64,000 nucleotides of DNA from Nitrospirota bacterium. GTDB taxonomy: Bacteria; Nitrospirota; Thermodesulfovibrionia; UBA6902. Below are positions 17,339-25,626 of the stretch, piece after piece; the first letter of the stretch is position 1, and each line of letters begins with the position of its first letter. The stretch lies in contig JACQZG010000009.1 of the NCBI GenBank assembly GCA_016213935.1, positions 64,647 through 128,646 of the forward strand. Direction: 5' to 3'. The notes under the pieces are model-generated. The model saw only the letters and a list, made by a program, of their open reading frames with translations, had not been told where the DNA came from and made no database searches. A program made the translations under genes and the position numbers.

Positions 17339-18292
17339 ATGAGGCCATCTAAGGCTGTTACTGACACAAGGCTCGAGAAATTTAATGAAATATTCGAATC
17401 TCTGCTGCAGCATCTTCACGGCAAGGAAAAGGCGCTCCGCCTTGCTCTCATATCATTCTTTTCACAGGGGCATTTACTGATCGAGGACCTTCCCGGCCTG
17501 GGCAAGACAACGCTTGCAGTCAGCATCGCGAATGCGCTCGGGCTCAAGTTCGGGAGGATTCAGTGCACAAATGACCTGCTCCCGTCCGATATCACCGGAT
17601 TGTCGATATACAACAAAACCACGGAGATGTTCGAGTTCCACCCCGGCCCAATCTTTAATAACATAGTGCTTGTCGATGAGATAAACAGGGCCACCTCAAA
17701 GACTCAGAGCGCCCTGCTTGAGGCCATGCAGGAGAGGCAGATTACCGCGGAAGGCATTACATACAAACTCGAAAGCCCTTTTTTCGTCATAGCCACGCAG
17801 AATCCCACGGAGCATCACGGGACTTATCCTCTTCCAAAATCACAGCTTGACAGGTTCATGATGCAGATAAACATCGGCTACCCTGATAAGGAGTCGGAAA
17901 AGAGGATAATAATGGAGGTCATGCAGAGCGAGGCGAGAAATTTGACGGCTCCGGTGATCAGGAAGGAAGACGTGGTTGATATACAAAAAAGCATAAAGGA
18001 TGAGATCTACATATCCGACAAGATACTTGCGTATATTCTGGATATCGTGAAGAGCACGAGGAATTCCAGGTATCTGATCACGGGCCTTTCAACGAGAGGC
18101 GCGCTGGCAATAACAGAGACGGCGAGGACAAACGCCTTTTTCAGCGGCAGGGACTTCCTTATTCCCGAGGATGTCAAAGAGATGGCGGAATTTACGATAC
18201 CTCACAGGGTGGTATTTAAAGATGAGTACGAAGGTTCCGACAAAAGGGAGATTCTAAGATCGATAATCAAAGAGGTCCCGGTTCCCGTTTAA
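17339..18292 (+). CDS. MoxR-family AAA+ ATPase
   Basis: 317 residues. Walker A is PGLGKTTLAV (about residue 58) and Walker B is NIVLVDEINRATSKTQSALLEAM. The sensor-1 region reads FFVIATQNP, followed by the MoxR-typical YPLPKSQLDRFM. MoxR ATPases act as chaperones with DUF58 (vWA-like) proteins. Here the DUF58 gene follows at once, then a transglutaminase gene, the standard three-gene arrangement. No signal peptide; cytoplasmic. Confidence 0.93.
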   Translation: MRPSKAVTDTRLEKFNEIFESLLQHLHGKEKALRLALISFFSQGHLLIEDLPGLGKTTLAVSIANALGLKFGRIQCTNDLLPSDITGLSIYNKTTEMFEFHPGPIFNNIVLVDEINRATSKTQSALLEAMQERQITAEGITYKLESPFFVIATQNPTEHHGTYPLPKSQLDRFMMQINIGYPDKESEKRIIMEVMQSEARNLTAPVIRKEDVVDIQKSIKDEIYISDKILAYILDIVKSTRNSRYLITGLSTRGALAITETARTNAFFSGRDFLIPEDVKEMAEFTIPHRVVFKDEYEGSDKREILRSIIKEVPVPV

Positions 18293-18315
18293 TCAGGATA
18301 ACAAAAGCGGGCAAA

Positions 18316-19167
18316 TTGTATATTCTTCTTACTGTCTTTCTTGCCCTGGTCTCCGCGAACAGCGGCCTTAATCTCGTATACCTTATCACATCAGCCCTCC
18401 TCAGCTTTATGGTTATCTCTGGCATTCTCGGAAAGGCAAATCTCACCGGCATAGATGTGGAGATCGAAACGTCCGCTGAATTGTACGCGGGCAGCAGGTT
18501 TCCGCTGAGGATCAGGGTTCTCAACAGGAGAAGGCGGCTCCCGGGTTTTATGTTCAGGGTTCATGTTGAGGAAATGAGCAAGTTCCTGCCCTATGTCGGG
18601 ACAAGGTCAGAGTCTTCCGCGTATATAGACTTTATTTTTGACAGAAGAGGGATGCGGCGCGTAGATGAAATCTATCTCTGTTCCGCGTTCCCTTTTAATT
18701 TTTTTGTAAGATGCAGAAGGATAAAAAAGCCTTTTGATTTTCTCGTCTTCCCTGAGCCGAAAAATTGCGAGGTCTTTGCCCGCATCGAAGAGCTTGTCAA
18801 AAGATCAGGCGAATCTCCTTCAGGGAAACCCGGGTTTTACCCCGAGATGATCTCCATAAGGGATTACGCGCACGGCGATCCGCTGAAATATATCAATTGG
18901 AAGGCGACCGCAAAGACAGACAGGCTCAAGACAAAGGAATTGTCATCGGCATTTTTTAATCCGGTGATAATCTCTTTTGATGACGTGCAGATAAATAATC
19001 ATGAAGAGAAGCTCTCCTGCCTTGCATTCGCTGTCCTGCGGCTTTACAGAAGCGGCGTCCCTTTCGGTTTCATTATCAGGGATAAATTATATCCGCCTCA
19101 GGCCTCCAATTCCCATAAAAAGGCGGTCCTGACGGAATTGGCATTATACGGCGCGCATGAAGACTGA
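18316..19167 (+). CDS. DUF58 protein, partner of MoxR
   Basis: 283 residues from a TTG codon at 18316. Two hydrophobic segments lie at the N-terminus and the DUF58 core lies near residues 190-215 (DYAHGDPLKYINWKATAKT). The frame is open upstream to the end of moxR, and its translation there (IRITKAGKL) matches how DUF58 proteins usually begin. The natural start may therefore be an ATC or ATA near 18292-18298, next to the moxR stop; no ATG or GTG is available. The gene overlaps the transglutaminase gene by 11 bp. Confidence 0.85.
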   Translation: MYILLTVFLALVSANSGLNLVYLITSALLSFMVISGILGKANLTGIDVEIETSAELYAGSRFPLRIRVLNRRRRLPGFMFRVHVEEMSKFLPYVGTRSESSAYIDFIFDRRGMRRVDEIYLCSAFPFNFFVRCRRIKKPFDFLVFPEPKNCEVFARIEELVKRSGESPSGKPGFYPEMISIRDYAHGDPLKYINWKATAKTDRLKTKELSSAFFNPVIISFDDVQINNHEEKLSCLAFAVLRLYRSGVPFGFIIRDKLYPPQASNSHKKAVLTELALYGAHED

Positions 19168-21103
19168 CTTTAAAGTCGAACAGATCGTAAAGCTTATATC
19201 TTATCTGACGGGGCTCACGGGCTTTGTTTCTGTTTCGCGGCATGTCAGCTACTCATACTCCTTGCTGTTTCTGTCCCTGTTGATTCTCTCCCTCGTTTTT
19301 GAGAAGAAAAATATTTTCTTCTTTCCGAGATGGCTCCTTAATGCCATCGCATCGGCATTCATTTTAATGACGGTCTTAAATACCACCTACGCGAATCTGA
19401 TAGAAAAGGTGATCGAGATGCTCCTCTTCCTTCTTGCGGTTAAATTTCTTGAAGATAAGAAATCAAGGGACCACTTGCAGATATACGCAATCGCGGTATT
19501 CCTTCTTCTCGGTTCGGCATTGCTTTCTGTCGATCTCCTCTTTTTGGCATATTTTCTGACACTCATATTTCTCTGTTCATTGGCAGTGATATTTCTTGCC
19601 TACCTGTCCGAGGAGCCGTCTTTACGGATGGAGAGGGAAGTCTGCGCCAAGGTTGTTTCAAAGGCTCTTCTGATTCCCGTATTCGCGATACCCCTTACGA
19701 TGGTTTTCTTTATACTGCTGCCGAGGCCGTTTTCCCCTCTTTTGAAAGTGCCTGTCCCCGGGCAGAAGGGCGTGACCGGTTTTTCAGAAGGCGTCAAGCT
19801 GGGAGAGGTCTCTGAGATACAGGAGGATGACAGCACGGTATTCAGGGTAAATATGAGAGAAGTGCCGTCCTCGCTTCTCTATTGGCGGGGCATTGTTTTT
19901 GACTACTTTGACGGGCGCGGCTGGAGCATGTCAAACAAAAGCGTGCTTGAGAAGATGGGCAGGCATCCCGTAAGCGGTGAGGAGATTGAGCAAACGGTCT
20001 TTCTCGAGCCGTATAATCATAAATATCTTTTCGCGCTTGACATCCCAATATCCGTCAACAATACCCGCACAAGCCGGGTCTTTACGTCACCCCTGCCGCG
20101 CGGAATTCAAAAAAGGATTAGATATGAAGCCGTGTCCGTCTTCTCGGAACGTATCGCGGCTGGCGGGATAAACGAGGATATTTACCTTCAGCTTTACGAC
20201 GGCATCTCTTCCGCGATAACCGATTTGGCCAAGAGAATTACTGCGGGCAGAAGCGGGCGGGCGAAGATAGATTCTATCCTTGAGTATTTTGCCAAAGAGA
20301 AGTTCAGATATTCGATGGAAGGGCTGCCTGTCTCGTCTTCTCCCCTTGAGGATTTTTTGTTCAGGCTGAGATACGGCAATTGCGAGTATTTCGCCTCTTC
20401 AACTGCTGTAATGCTGAGAGCCGCGGGAATCCCGGCGCGGGTCGTGGGCGGTTTCAAAGGGGCCGAATACAACGAGATGGGAGCGTATTATCTTGTACAG
20501 CAGAGAAATGCCCATCTCTGGGTAGAGGCATATGTAAAGGGAGAAGGGTGGGTTAGAGTTGATCCGACCCCTTCGACGCGCGAGCTTTTTATAGAGGAAG
20601 GCAGAAGAGACATCTTCTTCAGGATGAAACAGGCGTTTGATGTCGCTAACTATTTCTGGAATGGGTTTGTTATCGATTATGACCTGAGAAGGCAGTTTTC
20701 CATATTTTTAAGGATAGGAGAAGGAATAAAGAAACCCGCTTTTAACCTTGACCTTTCAATAGAAAAAGAAAAAGCAGGCCACTATTTTATTGTCTTTATG
20801 CTCATCGTTTTGCTTGCCGCGGGTTTTGTCATGCTTTTAACCAGAAGAATGCCTCAGGAGATGAAGATCATCGGCAAGTTCCATAAAAAAATGAAGAGAT
20901 ACGGATATGAGCGGATGCCGAATGAGGGGCTTGAGGAATTTGTGTCAAGAATAGGTGACGAGGATTTAAGGAGCAGGGCGGAGGCATTCGCGGCTGACTT
21001 TGGCATGCTCTATTATAAAGACCAAAAATTCACAAGGGTTCACGCGAGGAGATTGTCTGAAAAAATAAAGGAGATAAAACCCGGCAAGGCCAAACTTTCT
21101 TAA
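19157..21103 (+). CDS. TgpA-like membrane transglutaminase (DUF3488 plus transglutaminase core)
   Basis: 648 residues. About five or six membrane helices occupy residues 25-205 (DUF3488 part), followed by a periplasmic transglutaminase domain with the triad visible as Cys409 (RYGNCEYF), His (NAHLWVEAYV) and Asp (VDPTPS). One more membrane helix follows near 550-570, then a C-terminal DUF4129-like cytoplasmic tail. It closes the moxR / DUF58 / transglutaminase operon. The substrate is unknown; the P. aeruginosa homologue TgpA is essential there. The gene converges on the nuclease gene. Confidence 0.9.
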   Translation: MKTDFKVEQIVKLISYLTGLTGFVSVSRHVSYSYSLLFLSLLILSLVFEKKNIFFFPRWLLNAIASAFILMTVLNTTYANLIEKVIEMLLFLLAVKFLEDKKSRDHLQIYAIAVFLLLGSALLSVDLLFLAYFLTLIFLCSLAVIFLAYLSEEPSLRMEREVCAKVVSKALLIPVFAIPLTMVFFILLPRPFSPLLKVPVPGQKGVTGFSEGVKLGEVSEIQEDDSTVFRVNMREVPSSLLYWRGIVFDYFDGRGWSMSNKSVLEKMGRHPVSGEEIEQTVFLEPYNHKYLFALDIPISVNNTRTSRVFTSPLPRGIQKRIRYEAVSVFSERIAAGGINEDIYLQLYDGISSAITDLAKRITAGRSGRAKIDSILEYFAKEKFRYSMEGLPVSSSPLEDFLFRLRYGNCEYFASSTAVMLRAAGIPARVVGGFKGAEYNEMGAYYLVQQRNAHLWVEAYVKGEGWVRVDPTPSTRELFIEEGRRDIFFRMKQAFDVANYFWNGFVIDYDLRRQFSIFLRIGEGIKKPAFNLDLSIEKEKAGHYFIVFMLIVLLAAGFVMLLTRRMPQEMKIIGKFHKKMKRYGYERMPNEGLEEFVSRIGDEDLRSRAEAFAADFGMLYYKDQKFTRVHARRLSEKIKEIKPGKAKLS

Positions 21104-21112
21104 TGGCATCTT

Positions 21113-21658
21113 TTACTTTCTCTTCCTGAACTCCCACGGCGGCTGCGGGTTTAAATCTTTCCAAAGGCCTAATCTCTTCTCTCTTGCAGCCTCTTCGGAA
21201 TTTATATAAACGCCTGCGTACGGGCGGTCAAGATACTGTCTGTATGCCCATGCATATCCTCTTTTGACCATTTCGAGATTGATATCAATGCCGTCTTTAG
21301 TTATAAAGCAGACTTCGCGCTTATAGGTTTTTTCTCCTGTTAGGGTAACATCCACCACCTCGCCTGAAACAAGTCTTTTAAGCAACTCCTCTGCTTCTTC
21401 GCCATACGGCTGTCCCTTTTTGCCTTTTTTCTTAATTTCAGGGGCATCTATTCCATACAGCCTGCATGTGAATTCACTCCCCCCGTCTTCAGGCGATATC
21501 ATGGCAGTGTCGCCGTCAGTTACCTTGACCACTCTGCCTGCTATGCTGCTGCTTTTTTGAAGAGGCTTATGTAACTGGCCTCTGAATACGGCGATAAGCA
21601 GGGTGACGGCTAATATCGCCATATATATCGCTTTCTTAAATAAGGTGTTTGGTCTCAT
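21113..21658 (-). CDS. Exported thermonuclease (SNase) family protein
   Basis: 181 residues from the ATG at 21658; the frame extends 13 codons further, but that stretch is the arm of a terminator hairpin, so the internal ATG is preferred. An N-terminal hydrophobic segment (about 8-25) suggests export or anchoring. The SNase core shows VVKVTDGDTAMI (metal-binding Asp), CRLYGIDAPE (catalytic Arg) and then YKREVCF, where the second Arg of the active site is expected. The family cleaves DNA and RNA with calcium. The C-terminal EEAAREKRLGLW is typical. Confidence 0.85.
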   Translation of the reverse strand: MRPNTLFKKAIYMAILAVTLLIAVFRGQLHKPLQKSSSIAGRVVKVTDGDTAMISPEDGGSEFTCRLYGIDAPEIKKKGKKGQPYGEEAEELLKRLVSGEVVDVTLTGEKTYKREVCFITKDGIDINLEMVKRGYAWAYRQYLDRPYAGVYINSEEAAREKRLGLWKDLNPQPPWEFRKRK

Positions 21659-21668
21659 TATTGACTTA

Positions 21669-21712
21669 AAAAAATAGCGGCAGCCGTACTGCGTCATAAT
21701 ACGGCTGCCGCT
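21669..21712 (-). terminator. Strong rho-independent terminator of the lysine-rich small gene
   Basis: A perfect 13-bp stem (21676-21688 with 21700-21712, AGCGGCAGCCGTA / TACGGCTGCCGCT) with an 11-base loop, followed on the minus strand by a run of seven T (21668-21674). It stands 12 bp after the stop of the 36-codon gene and just before the nuclease start. Confidence 0.85.
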
Positions 21713-21723
21713 TTCTGAAGGAA

Positions 21724-21834
21724 TTAAAACGCGCGGCTCTTCTCTTTCTCTTTTTTGGCTTTTCTCTTCTCCATGAGAGTCATCTTCGGGGCTTTCTTAG
21801 CGTTTGTCTTCTGTTTGTCCTTTGCTTTGCTCAT
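21724..21834 (-). CDS. 36-residue lysine-rich small protein
   Basis: ATG at 21834 is preceded by AAGGAGGACTGAC, an almost ideal ribosome site. The product has 36 residues, with 14 lysines and two arginines (it begins MSKAKDKQKTNAKKAPK and ends EKEKSRAF). It has no cysteine and no membrane segment, and it is probably a disordered or helical basic peptide. A sigma-70 promoter (21886-21914) and a perfect terminator (21669-21712) make it a complete single-gene unit. Basic peptides of this type might bind RNA, DNA or ribosomes, but no family is recognised. Confidence 0.7.
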   Translation of the reverse strand: MSKAKDKQKTNAKKAPKMTLMEKRKAKKEKEKSRAF

Positions 21835-21885
21835 GTCAGTCCTCCTTGAGTTTATAGATGCAGCCGCTAATTTGAATTAAGTGTC

Positions 21886-21914
21886 ATTATAAATAATTTG
21901 GCAACAACAGGCAA
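21886..21914 (-). promoter_or_regulatory. Sigma-70-type promoter of the lysine-rich small gene
   Basis: On the minus strand: TTGCCT, 17 bases, TATAAT (a perfect -10 box). It lies 52 bp upstream of the ATG at 21834, between that gene and the formyl-THF cyclo-ligase gene. Confidence 0.6.
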
Positions 21915-21932
21915 TAGTACTTAAGGCATGTG

Positions 21933-22520
21933 TCATTCTTTGCACTTTATGACGCGCCTGTCAGTTATGATTATGTCAACCTTGATGTCATGAGGTTCTG
22001 CCGGTATGCTTTCCCCGATCTGTTCTTCAAAGGCGAGGGCAACGGTCTTTATGTGCCCGGCCTCTGAAAGCATCTTTGATTCATAACTGAGCAGCCTGTC
22101 GTAATAGCCGCCGCCGTATCCGAGACGGTTGCCTTTCAGGTCGAACCCTGTTCCGGGAATAATAACAAGCCCGATTTCTTCAAGAGAAACTTCGCGGTTC
22201 TTCATTATGCCAGGTTCCGGTATGCCCATATATCCAGGTGTAAGCTCTGACACATTCTTTACCTCAAATAGCCTTAATTTTTTCTTTGCGGGATCAACGC
22301 GGGGCATGATGAGCCTTTTATTTAAATTGATAACATCCTGAAGGAAGCCGATAGTGCTGACTTCTGAGCGGAATGACGCGTAGAGCAGTATGCTGTCTGA
22401 TTTTTTGAAGCCGCTCAGGGCGAAAAGCTTCTTTTCAATGGACGCCTCTTTGGCTTTCTTGAGTTCAGCGTCTATTGAATCCCTTTTTGTCAAAAGGTCT
22501 GTTCTGAGCTTTTTCTTCAA
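21933..22520 (-). CDS. 5-formyltetrahydrofolate cyclo-ligase family protein
   Basis: 195 residues. The C-terminal signature GNRLGYGGGYYDRLL and the phosphate-binding IPGTGFD match the 5-FTHF cyclo-ligase family, which turns 5-formyl-THF into 5,10-methenyl-THF using ATP. The N-terminal KKLRTDLLTKRDSI is also typical. Its ATG overlaps the cooC stop by 4 bp. With fhs and gcvH elsewhere in the window it supports active folate C1 metabolism. Confidence 0.9.
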   Translation of the reverse strand: MKKKLRTDLLTKRDSIDAELKKAKEASIEKKLFALSGFKKSDSILLYASFRSEVSTIGFLQDVINLNKRLIMPRVDPAKKKLRLFEVKNVSELTPGYMGIPEPGIMKNREVSLEEIGLVIIPGTGFDLKGNRLGYGGGYYDRLLSYESKMLSEAGHIKTVALAFEEQIGESIPAEPHDIKVDIIITDRRVIKCKE

Positions 22521-23290
22521 ATATGCCTCTCGAGGTTTTGCTTTATTGTTTTCGCCTCGTCAAGAAGATCCTCAGACGCCGCGTATGAAGGCAATCCTTT
22601 TACGTCTGCCTCCACGATCGATGCGTTGAAGGATATTGCGCCAAGCAGTTCCATGCCATTCAGGGAATTCGTTATGAAATCCGTATCGCTTTCGCCTCTC
22701 GTCTTGTTCGCGACTGCGAATACCTTTTTGACGCCTAACTCATCCGCGAGCTTTTTAACGCTGAGCGCGGTCTGTATGCTCCTCTGCCCCGGCTCCACGA
22801 CAACTATAAACCCGTCAACCCCTTCGGCAGTACCCCTTGTGAGGTGCTCGATGCCGGCCTCCATATCAACTATTACAACCTCATCTCTTTCAAGTATGAG
22901 GTGCTTCAGAAGCCTCTTTAGCAAAGCGCTCTCAGGGCAGTAGCACCCTGATGAAGCGGCCTTTGACTTTCCCATCACAAGGAGAATGATATTGCCGAGC
23001 CTGTATCCGAAGCCTTCGGGTATGTCGTCGACTCTGGGGTTGAGCCTGAATATCCCGCCGCTTGCGCCGGGCTTCACCCCTGTCCTCTCCTCGACAAGCT
23101 CGGCCATTTCCGCAATCGGGCGGATGCCTTTCAATTCTTCTTTTGATATGCCGAGCGCGGCCGCGAGATTGGCGTCGGGATCCGCGTCAACCGCGATGAC
23201 CTTTTTGCCTTCAGAGGAGTAAATGTGGCTCAGGAGGGCAGAGAGGGTCGTCTTCCCTACACCACCTTTGCCTGTTATCGCTATTTTCAT
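22517..23290 (-). CDS. cooC: CooC-type nickel-insertion ATPase for CO dehydrogenase
   Basis: 257 residues from the ATG at 23290, which has a GAGGAA ribosome site and begins directly with MKIAITGKGGVGKTTLS (deviant Walker A of the MinD/SIMIBI group). Upstream in-frame codons are rejected because they run into a dispersed repeat. The motif SGCYCPES carries the Cys-X-Cys pair that joins CooC dimers and binds metal. CooC loads nickel into the C-cluster of CO dehydrogenase. No cooS or acs gene lies in the window, so the target enzyme must be elsewhere. It is co-translated with the cyclo-ligase gene. Confidence 0.85.
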   Translation of the reverse strand: MKIAITGKGGVGKTTLSALLSHIYSSEGKKVIAVDADPDANLAAALGISKEELKGIRPIAEMAELVEERTGVKPGASGGIFRLNPRVDDIPEGFGYRLGNIILLVMGKSKAASSGCYCPESALLKRLLKHLILERDEVVIVDMEAGIEHLTRGTAEGVDGFIVVVEPGQRSIQTALSVKKLADELGVKKVFAVANKTRGESDTDFITNSLNGMELLGAISFNASIVEADVKGLPSYAASEDLLDEAKTIKQNLERHI

Positions 23291-23320
23291 TAATATTGGT
23301 TCCTCAGTATAAACATTGGC

Positions 23321-23402
23321 TGTCATTCCCGTAGTCTTTTGAGCGGGAATCCAGTCTTCTTAAGAGGTTCTGGATGCTCAATTACAAACTTCGGGCATGA
23401 CA
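23321..23402. repeat. Short dispersed element with imperfect terminal inverted repeats
   Basis: 82 bp. The left end TGTCATTCCCG and right end CGGGCATGACA are inverted with one mismatch; an inner AGCGGGAATCCAG lies near the left arm and TTCTGGATGC further in. This form (TGTCATTCCCG...GGGAATCCAG) is a familiar intergenic palindrome family in many bacterial genomes. It sits between cooC and the diguanylate cyclase gene. The rest of 23291-23511 is AT-rich and without a gene. Confidence 0.6.
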
Positions 23403-23511
23403 AAAATTATAAATGGCAATATGAAATTAACATGTATGAAATATTTTATCAAAGATTTTAAATTAATAATATTTGATTGACTCCAAAATTGCGCTCTGAT
23501 AGGATGTTCTT

Positions 23512-24792
23512 ATGCACGGCAATATTAAAAGCACGATATTTATCGGCAGAGAGTACAGATTATTTCTTTACAGCATAAGCCTTGTCATAGCTATTTTTGT
23601 CTCGGGCATCTTTCTCGGCCTTTATTACAGGAACGGTCAGCTTATCGAGGATGAGATTATAACAACCGCAAGGGCTGACATCAGCGACATAACCCTTAAC
23701 AGGCGGTGGAAGGAGACACACAGCGGTGTTTATGCTGAAAAGAAGAAGGTGATCAATCCGGAAAAGTATCTTGATAATCCTGATTTTGAATCCATGAACG
23801 GGAAGTTCTACACAAAGGTCGGCTCCACATTGATGACTGCCGAAATATCAATCCTTGCCTCGCAGGAAGGGATGCTCCTTTTTCATATCACCAGCCTCTA
23901 TCCTCTTGACCCAAAAAACCTTGCGGATCCTTTTGAACTCAACGCGTTGAAAAGATTCAACGAAGGCCTTCAGGAGGCATATGAGAAGGAGGTCATAAAC
24001 GGCAAGGTATATTTCAGATATATGTCTCCTCTCTATGTAAAGCAGGAGTGCATCGAGTGCCATTTCGAGCAGGGTTACAGGCTCGGGGACCTGAGGGGCG
24101 GCATAAGCCTCAATTACAATATCGAACACGTACAGGCAAAGCTCAGAAAGAACAATATCATTATTTTTGCATTGGCTGTCATCACCATAATCCTGCTTAT
24201 CGGGATAATTTACCTGATAGCTTTAAAACTTATGAAGAAGCTTTCGTCCGCGTATAAAAAGATAGAGGAGTTGTCGGTTCTTGACCCGCTCACCGAATTG
24301 TATAACAGAAGATATTTAAGCTTTCGCCTGCACGAAGAGGTCAACAGGGCGAAGAGATACGGCCATTACATAGGGTGCATTATGATGGATATAGACCACT
24401 TCAAAAAGTTTAATGACACATATGGCCATCAGATCGGGGATTTGATACTGCAAATGGTAGCCCGCATAATCAAAAAACACTGCCGCGCCGAAGATATAGT
24501 CGCGCGGTACGGCGGGGAGGAGTTTGTCATTATAGCTCCTGAAACAAGAGTAGACGGCGTGAAGAGCCTTGCCTCAAGGCTCTGCGATTTTATTAAACAA
24601 GAAATAATTAAAAACAGTGAAGGCAAGGATATTAACGTGACGATAAGCGTCGGCGTCGCCGAGATCTTTTATAAAGAGAAAGAACTTCCTGCTGATGAGG
24701 CTGAGATAATCGAACTTGCCGACAGGGCGTTGTATGCCGCGAAAGCAAAGGGCAGGGACAGGATAGAGGTTTACAGGGGAACAGTGAGATGA
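23512..24792 (+). CDS. Membrane diguanylate cyclase with heme-binding Tll0287-like (DUF3365) sensor
   Basis: 426 residues. A membrane helix (about 18-38) leads into a periplasmic DUF3365/Tll0287-like domain that contains one heme site, C180-IE-C-H184. A second helix follows (about 218-240), then a GGDEF domain with the active site GGEEF. The product inhibition site RAED stands exactly five residues before it. The enzyme should make cyclic-di-GMP in response to a signal at the heme (redox state or gas, inference). A TTGACT-17-TAGGAT promoter ends only about 7 bp before the ATG, so the message may have almost no leader. Confidence 0.9.
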   Translation: MHGNIKSTIFIGREYRLFLYSISLVIAIFVSGIFLGLYYRNGQLIEDEIITTARADISDITLNRRWKETHSGVYAEKKKVINPEKYLDNPDFESMNGKFYTKVGSTLMTAEISILASQEGMLLFHITSLYPLDPKNLADPFELNALKRFNEGLQEAYEKEVINGKVYFRYMSPLYVKQECIECHFEQGYRLGDLRGGISLNYNIEHVQAKLRKNNIIIFALAVITIILLIGIIYLIALKLMKKLSSAYKKIEELSVLDPLTELYNRRYLSFRLHEEVNRAKRYGHYIGCIMMDIDHFKKFNDTYGHQIGDLILQMVARIIKKHCRAEDIVARYGGEEFVIIAPETRVDGVKSLASRLCDFIKQEIIKNSEGKDINVTISVGVAEIFYKEKELPADEAEIIELADRALYAAKAKGRDRIEVYRGTVR

Positions 24793-24794
24793 TG

Positions 24795-24827
24795 TTGCAA
24801 ATTTAAACTCTTACTTTTAATTTGCAA
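24795..24827. other. AT-rich inverted repeat before the RHH/PIN module
   Basis: Stem of 13 bp with one mismatch (TTGCAAATTTAAA / TTTTAATTTGCAA) and a 7-base loop, 2 bp after the cyclase stop and about 80 bp before the antitoxin ATG. It could be a terminator without a T-run or an operator for the toxin-antitoxin module. Confidence 0.45.
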
Positions 24828-24905
24828 TGGCTGAATGCTTGCATCTTTAATGTTCTCTGCAATTTATGGTAGTATTTATTCATACCAGTTACAGGAGGCA
24901 ATAAA

Positions 24906-25142
24906 ATGGCAATAGCTGTTAAGAAGACAATCTCCCTTCCATATGACCTTGCAAAAGAAGCAGAAAATATAGCCCGCGAGGAAGGTAAATCCCTGAGCGC
25001 TGTCATTCAGGAATCGCTGAGGCTTACTAAAAAAGAGAGGCTTAAAAAAGGGTTTAACCAGTTGCAGGGCTACTGGAGCCAAAAAGCGAAAGACAAAGGC
25101 ATCCTCACAGAAAAAGACCTTGAGAAGTATTTAAAGAAGTGA
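24906..25142 (+). CDS. Ribbon-helix-helix antitoxin of a PIN toxin-antitoxin pair
   Basis: 78 residues. The N-terminus VKKTISLPYDLAKEAENIA followed by KSLSAVIQESLR is the CopG/MetJ ribbon-helix-helix pattern; the C-terminal half is charged and probably binds the toxin. A perfect AGGAGG lies before the ATG. The stop overlaps the GTG start of the PIN gene by 4 bp. Such antitoxins usually repress their own operon, and an inverted repeat lies upstream at 24795-24827. Confidence 0.85.
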   Translation: MAIAVKKTISLPYDLAKEAENIAREEGKSLSAVIQESLRLTKKERLKKGFNQLQGYWSQKAKDKGILTEKDLEKYLKK

Positions 25143-25531
25143 GAGTCGTCTTTGATACAAACATTTTCATTTCCGCCTTTATTTTCCCCGGAGGCCAGGC
25201 CGAAAAGGCTATGTCGAGAATAACCTCCGCCGATGATACCCTTTTGATATCAAAAGCTATTATTGATGAAGTCCTGACAGTGCTTCATAATAAATTCAGC
25301 CGTGATATTGAAGCAATCAGTCATACTGCGGTTTTCCTTTCTGAACTTGGAATCATGGTTCACAAGACTCGTAAAATCAGTGTCCTGAAAGACGATCCTG
25401 ATAACAGGATACTGGAATGCGCCCTAAGCGGCAAGGCGGATATTATTGTAACCGGTGATAAAGAGATGTTGGCATTGAAAGAATATAGAGGTGTAACAAT
25501 AATAAGTTTAAGAGAATTTCTGAATGGTTAG
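25139..25531 (+). CDS. PIN-domain toxin (COG1569 type)
   Basis: 130 residues starting with GTG inside the stop of the antitoxin gene. The PIN fold shows the acidic residues: RVVFDTNIFISAF at the N-terminus, KAIIDEVL, then DDPDNRILECAL and ADIIVTGDKEML, which would hold the metal at the RNA-cutting centre. Proteins of this family are annotated as toxin components of PIN toxin-antitoxin systems. It is followed by an aroE gene on the other strand. Confidence 0.87.
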   Translation: MRVVFDTNIFISAFIFPGGQAEKAMSRITSADDTLLISKAIIDEVLTVLHNKFSRDIEAISHTAVFLSELGIMVHKTRKISVLKDDPDNRILECALSGKADIIVTGDKEMLALKEYRGVTIISLREFLNG

Positions 25532-25590
25532 GTGAACCTTATAGAGGTTTTTAAGGAGTTGGAGAAATGATTGTTAAGGGAAAATATAAA

Positions 25591-25610
25591 TAGTCAGACC
25601 TGACTCATAG
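25591..25610. repeat. Short motif shared with 35326-35346
   Basis: The sequence TAGTCAGACCTGACTCATAG is nearly the same as the 21 bases at 35326-35346; both contain AGTCA, CCTGAC and CATAG in the same order. It sits in the gap between the convergent PIN and aroE genes. Similar GTCAGGCCTGAC-type sequences often mark ends of REP-type elements (inference). Confidence 0.35.
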
Positions 25611-25626
25611 GAATGTCTCGACAGGC

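Noticed and set aside
21659..21697. Longer N-terminus of the nuclease (13 more codons)
   Set aside because: These codons form part of the terminator hairpin region of the small lysine-rich gene; the ATG at 21658 leads directly into the signal segment.
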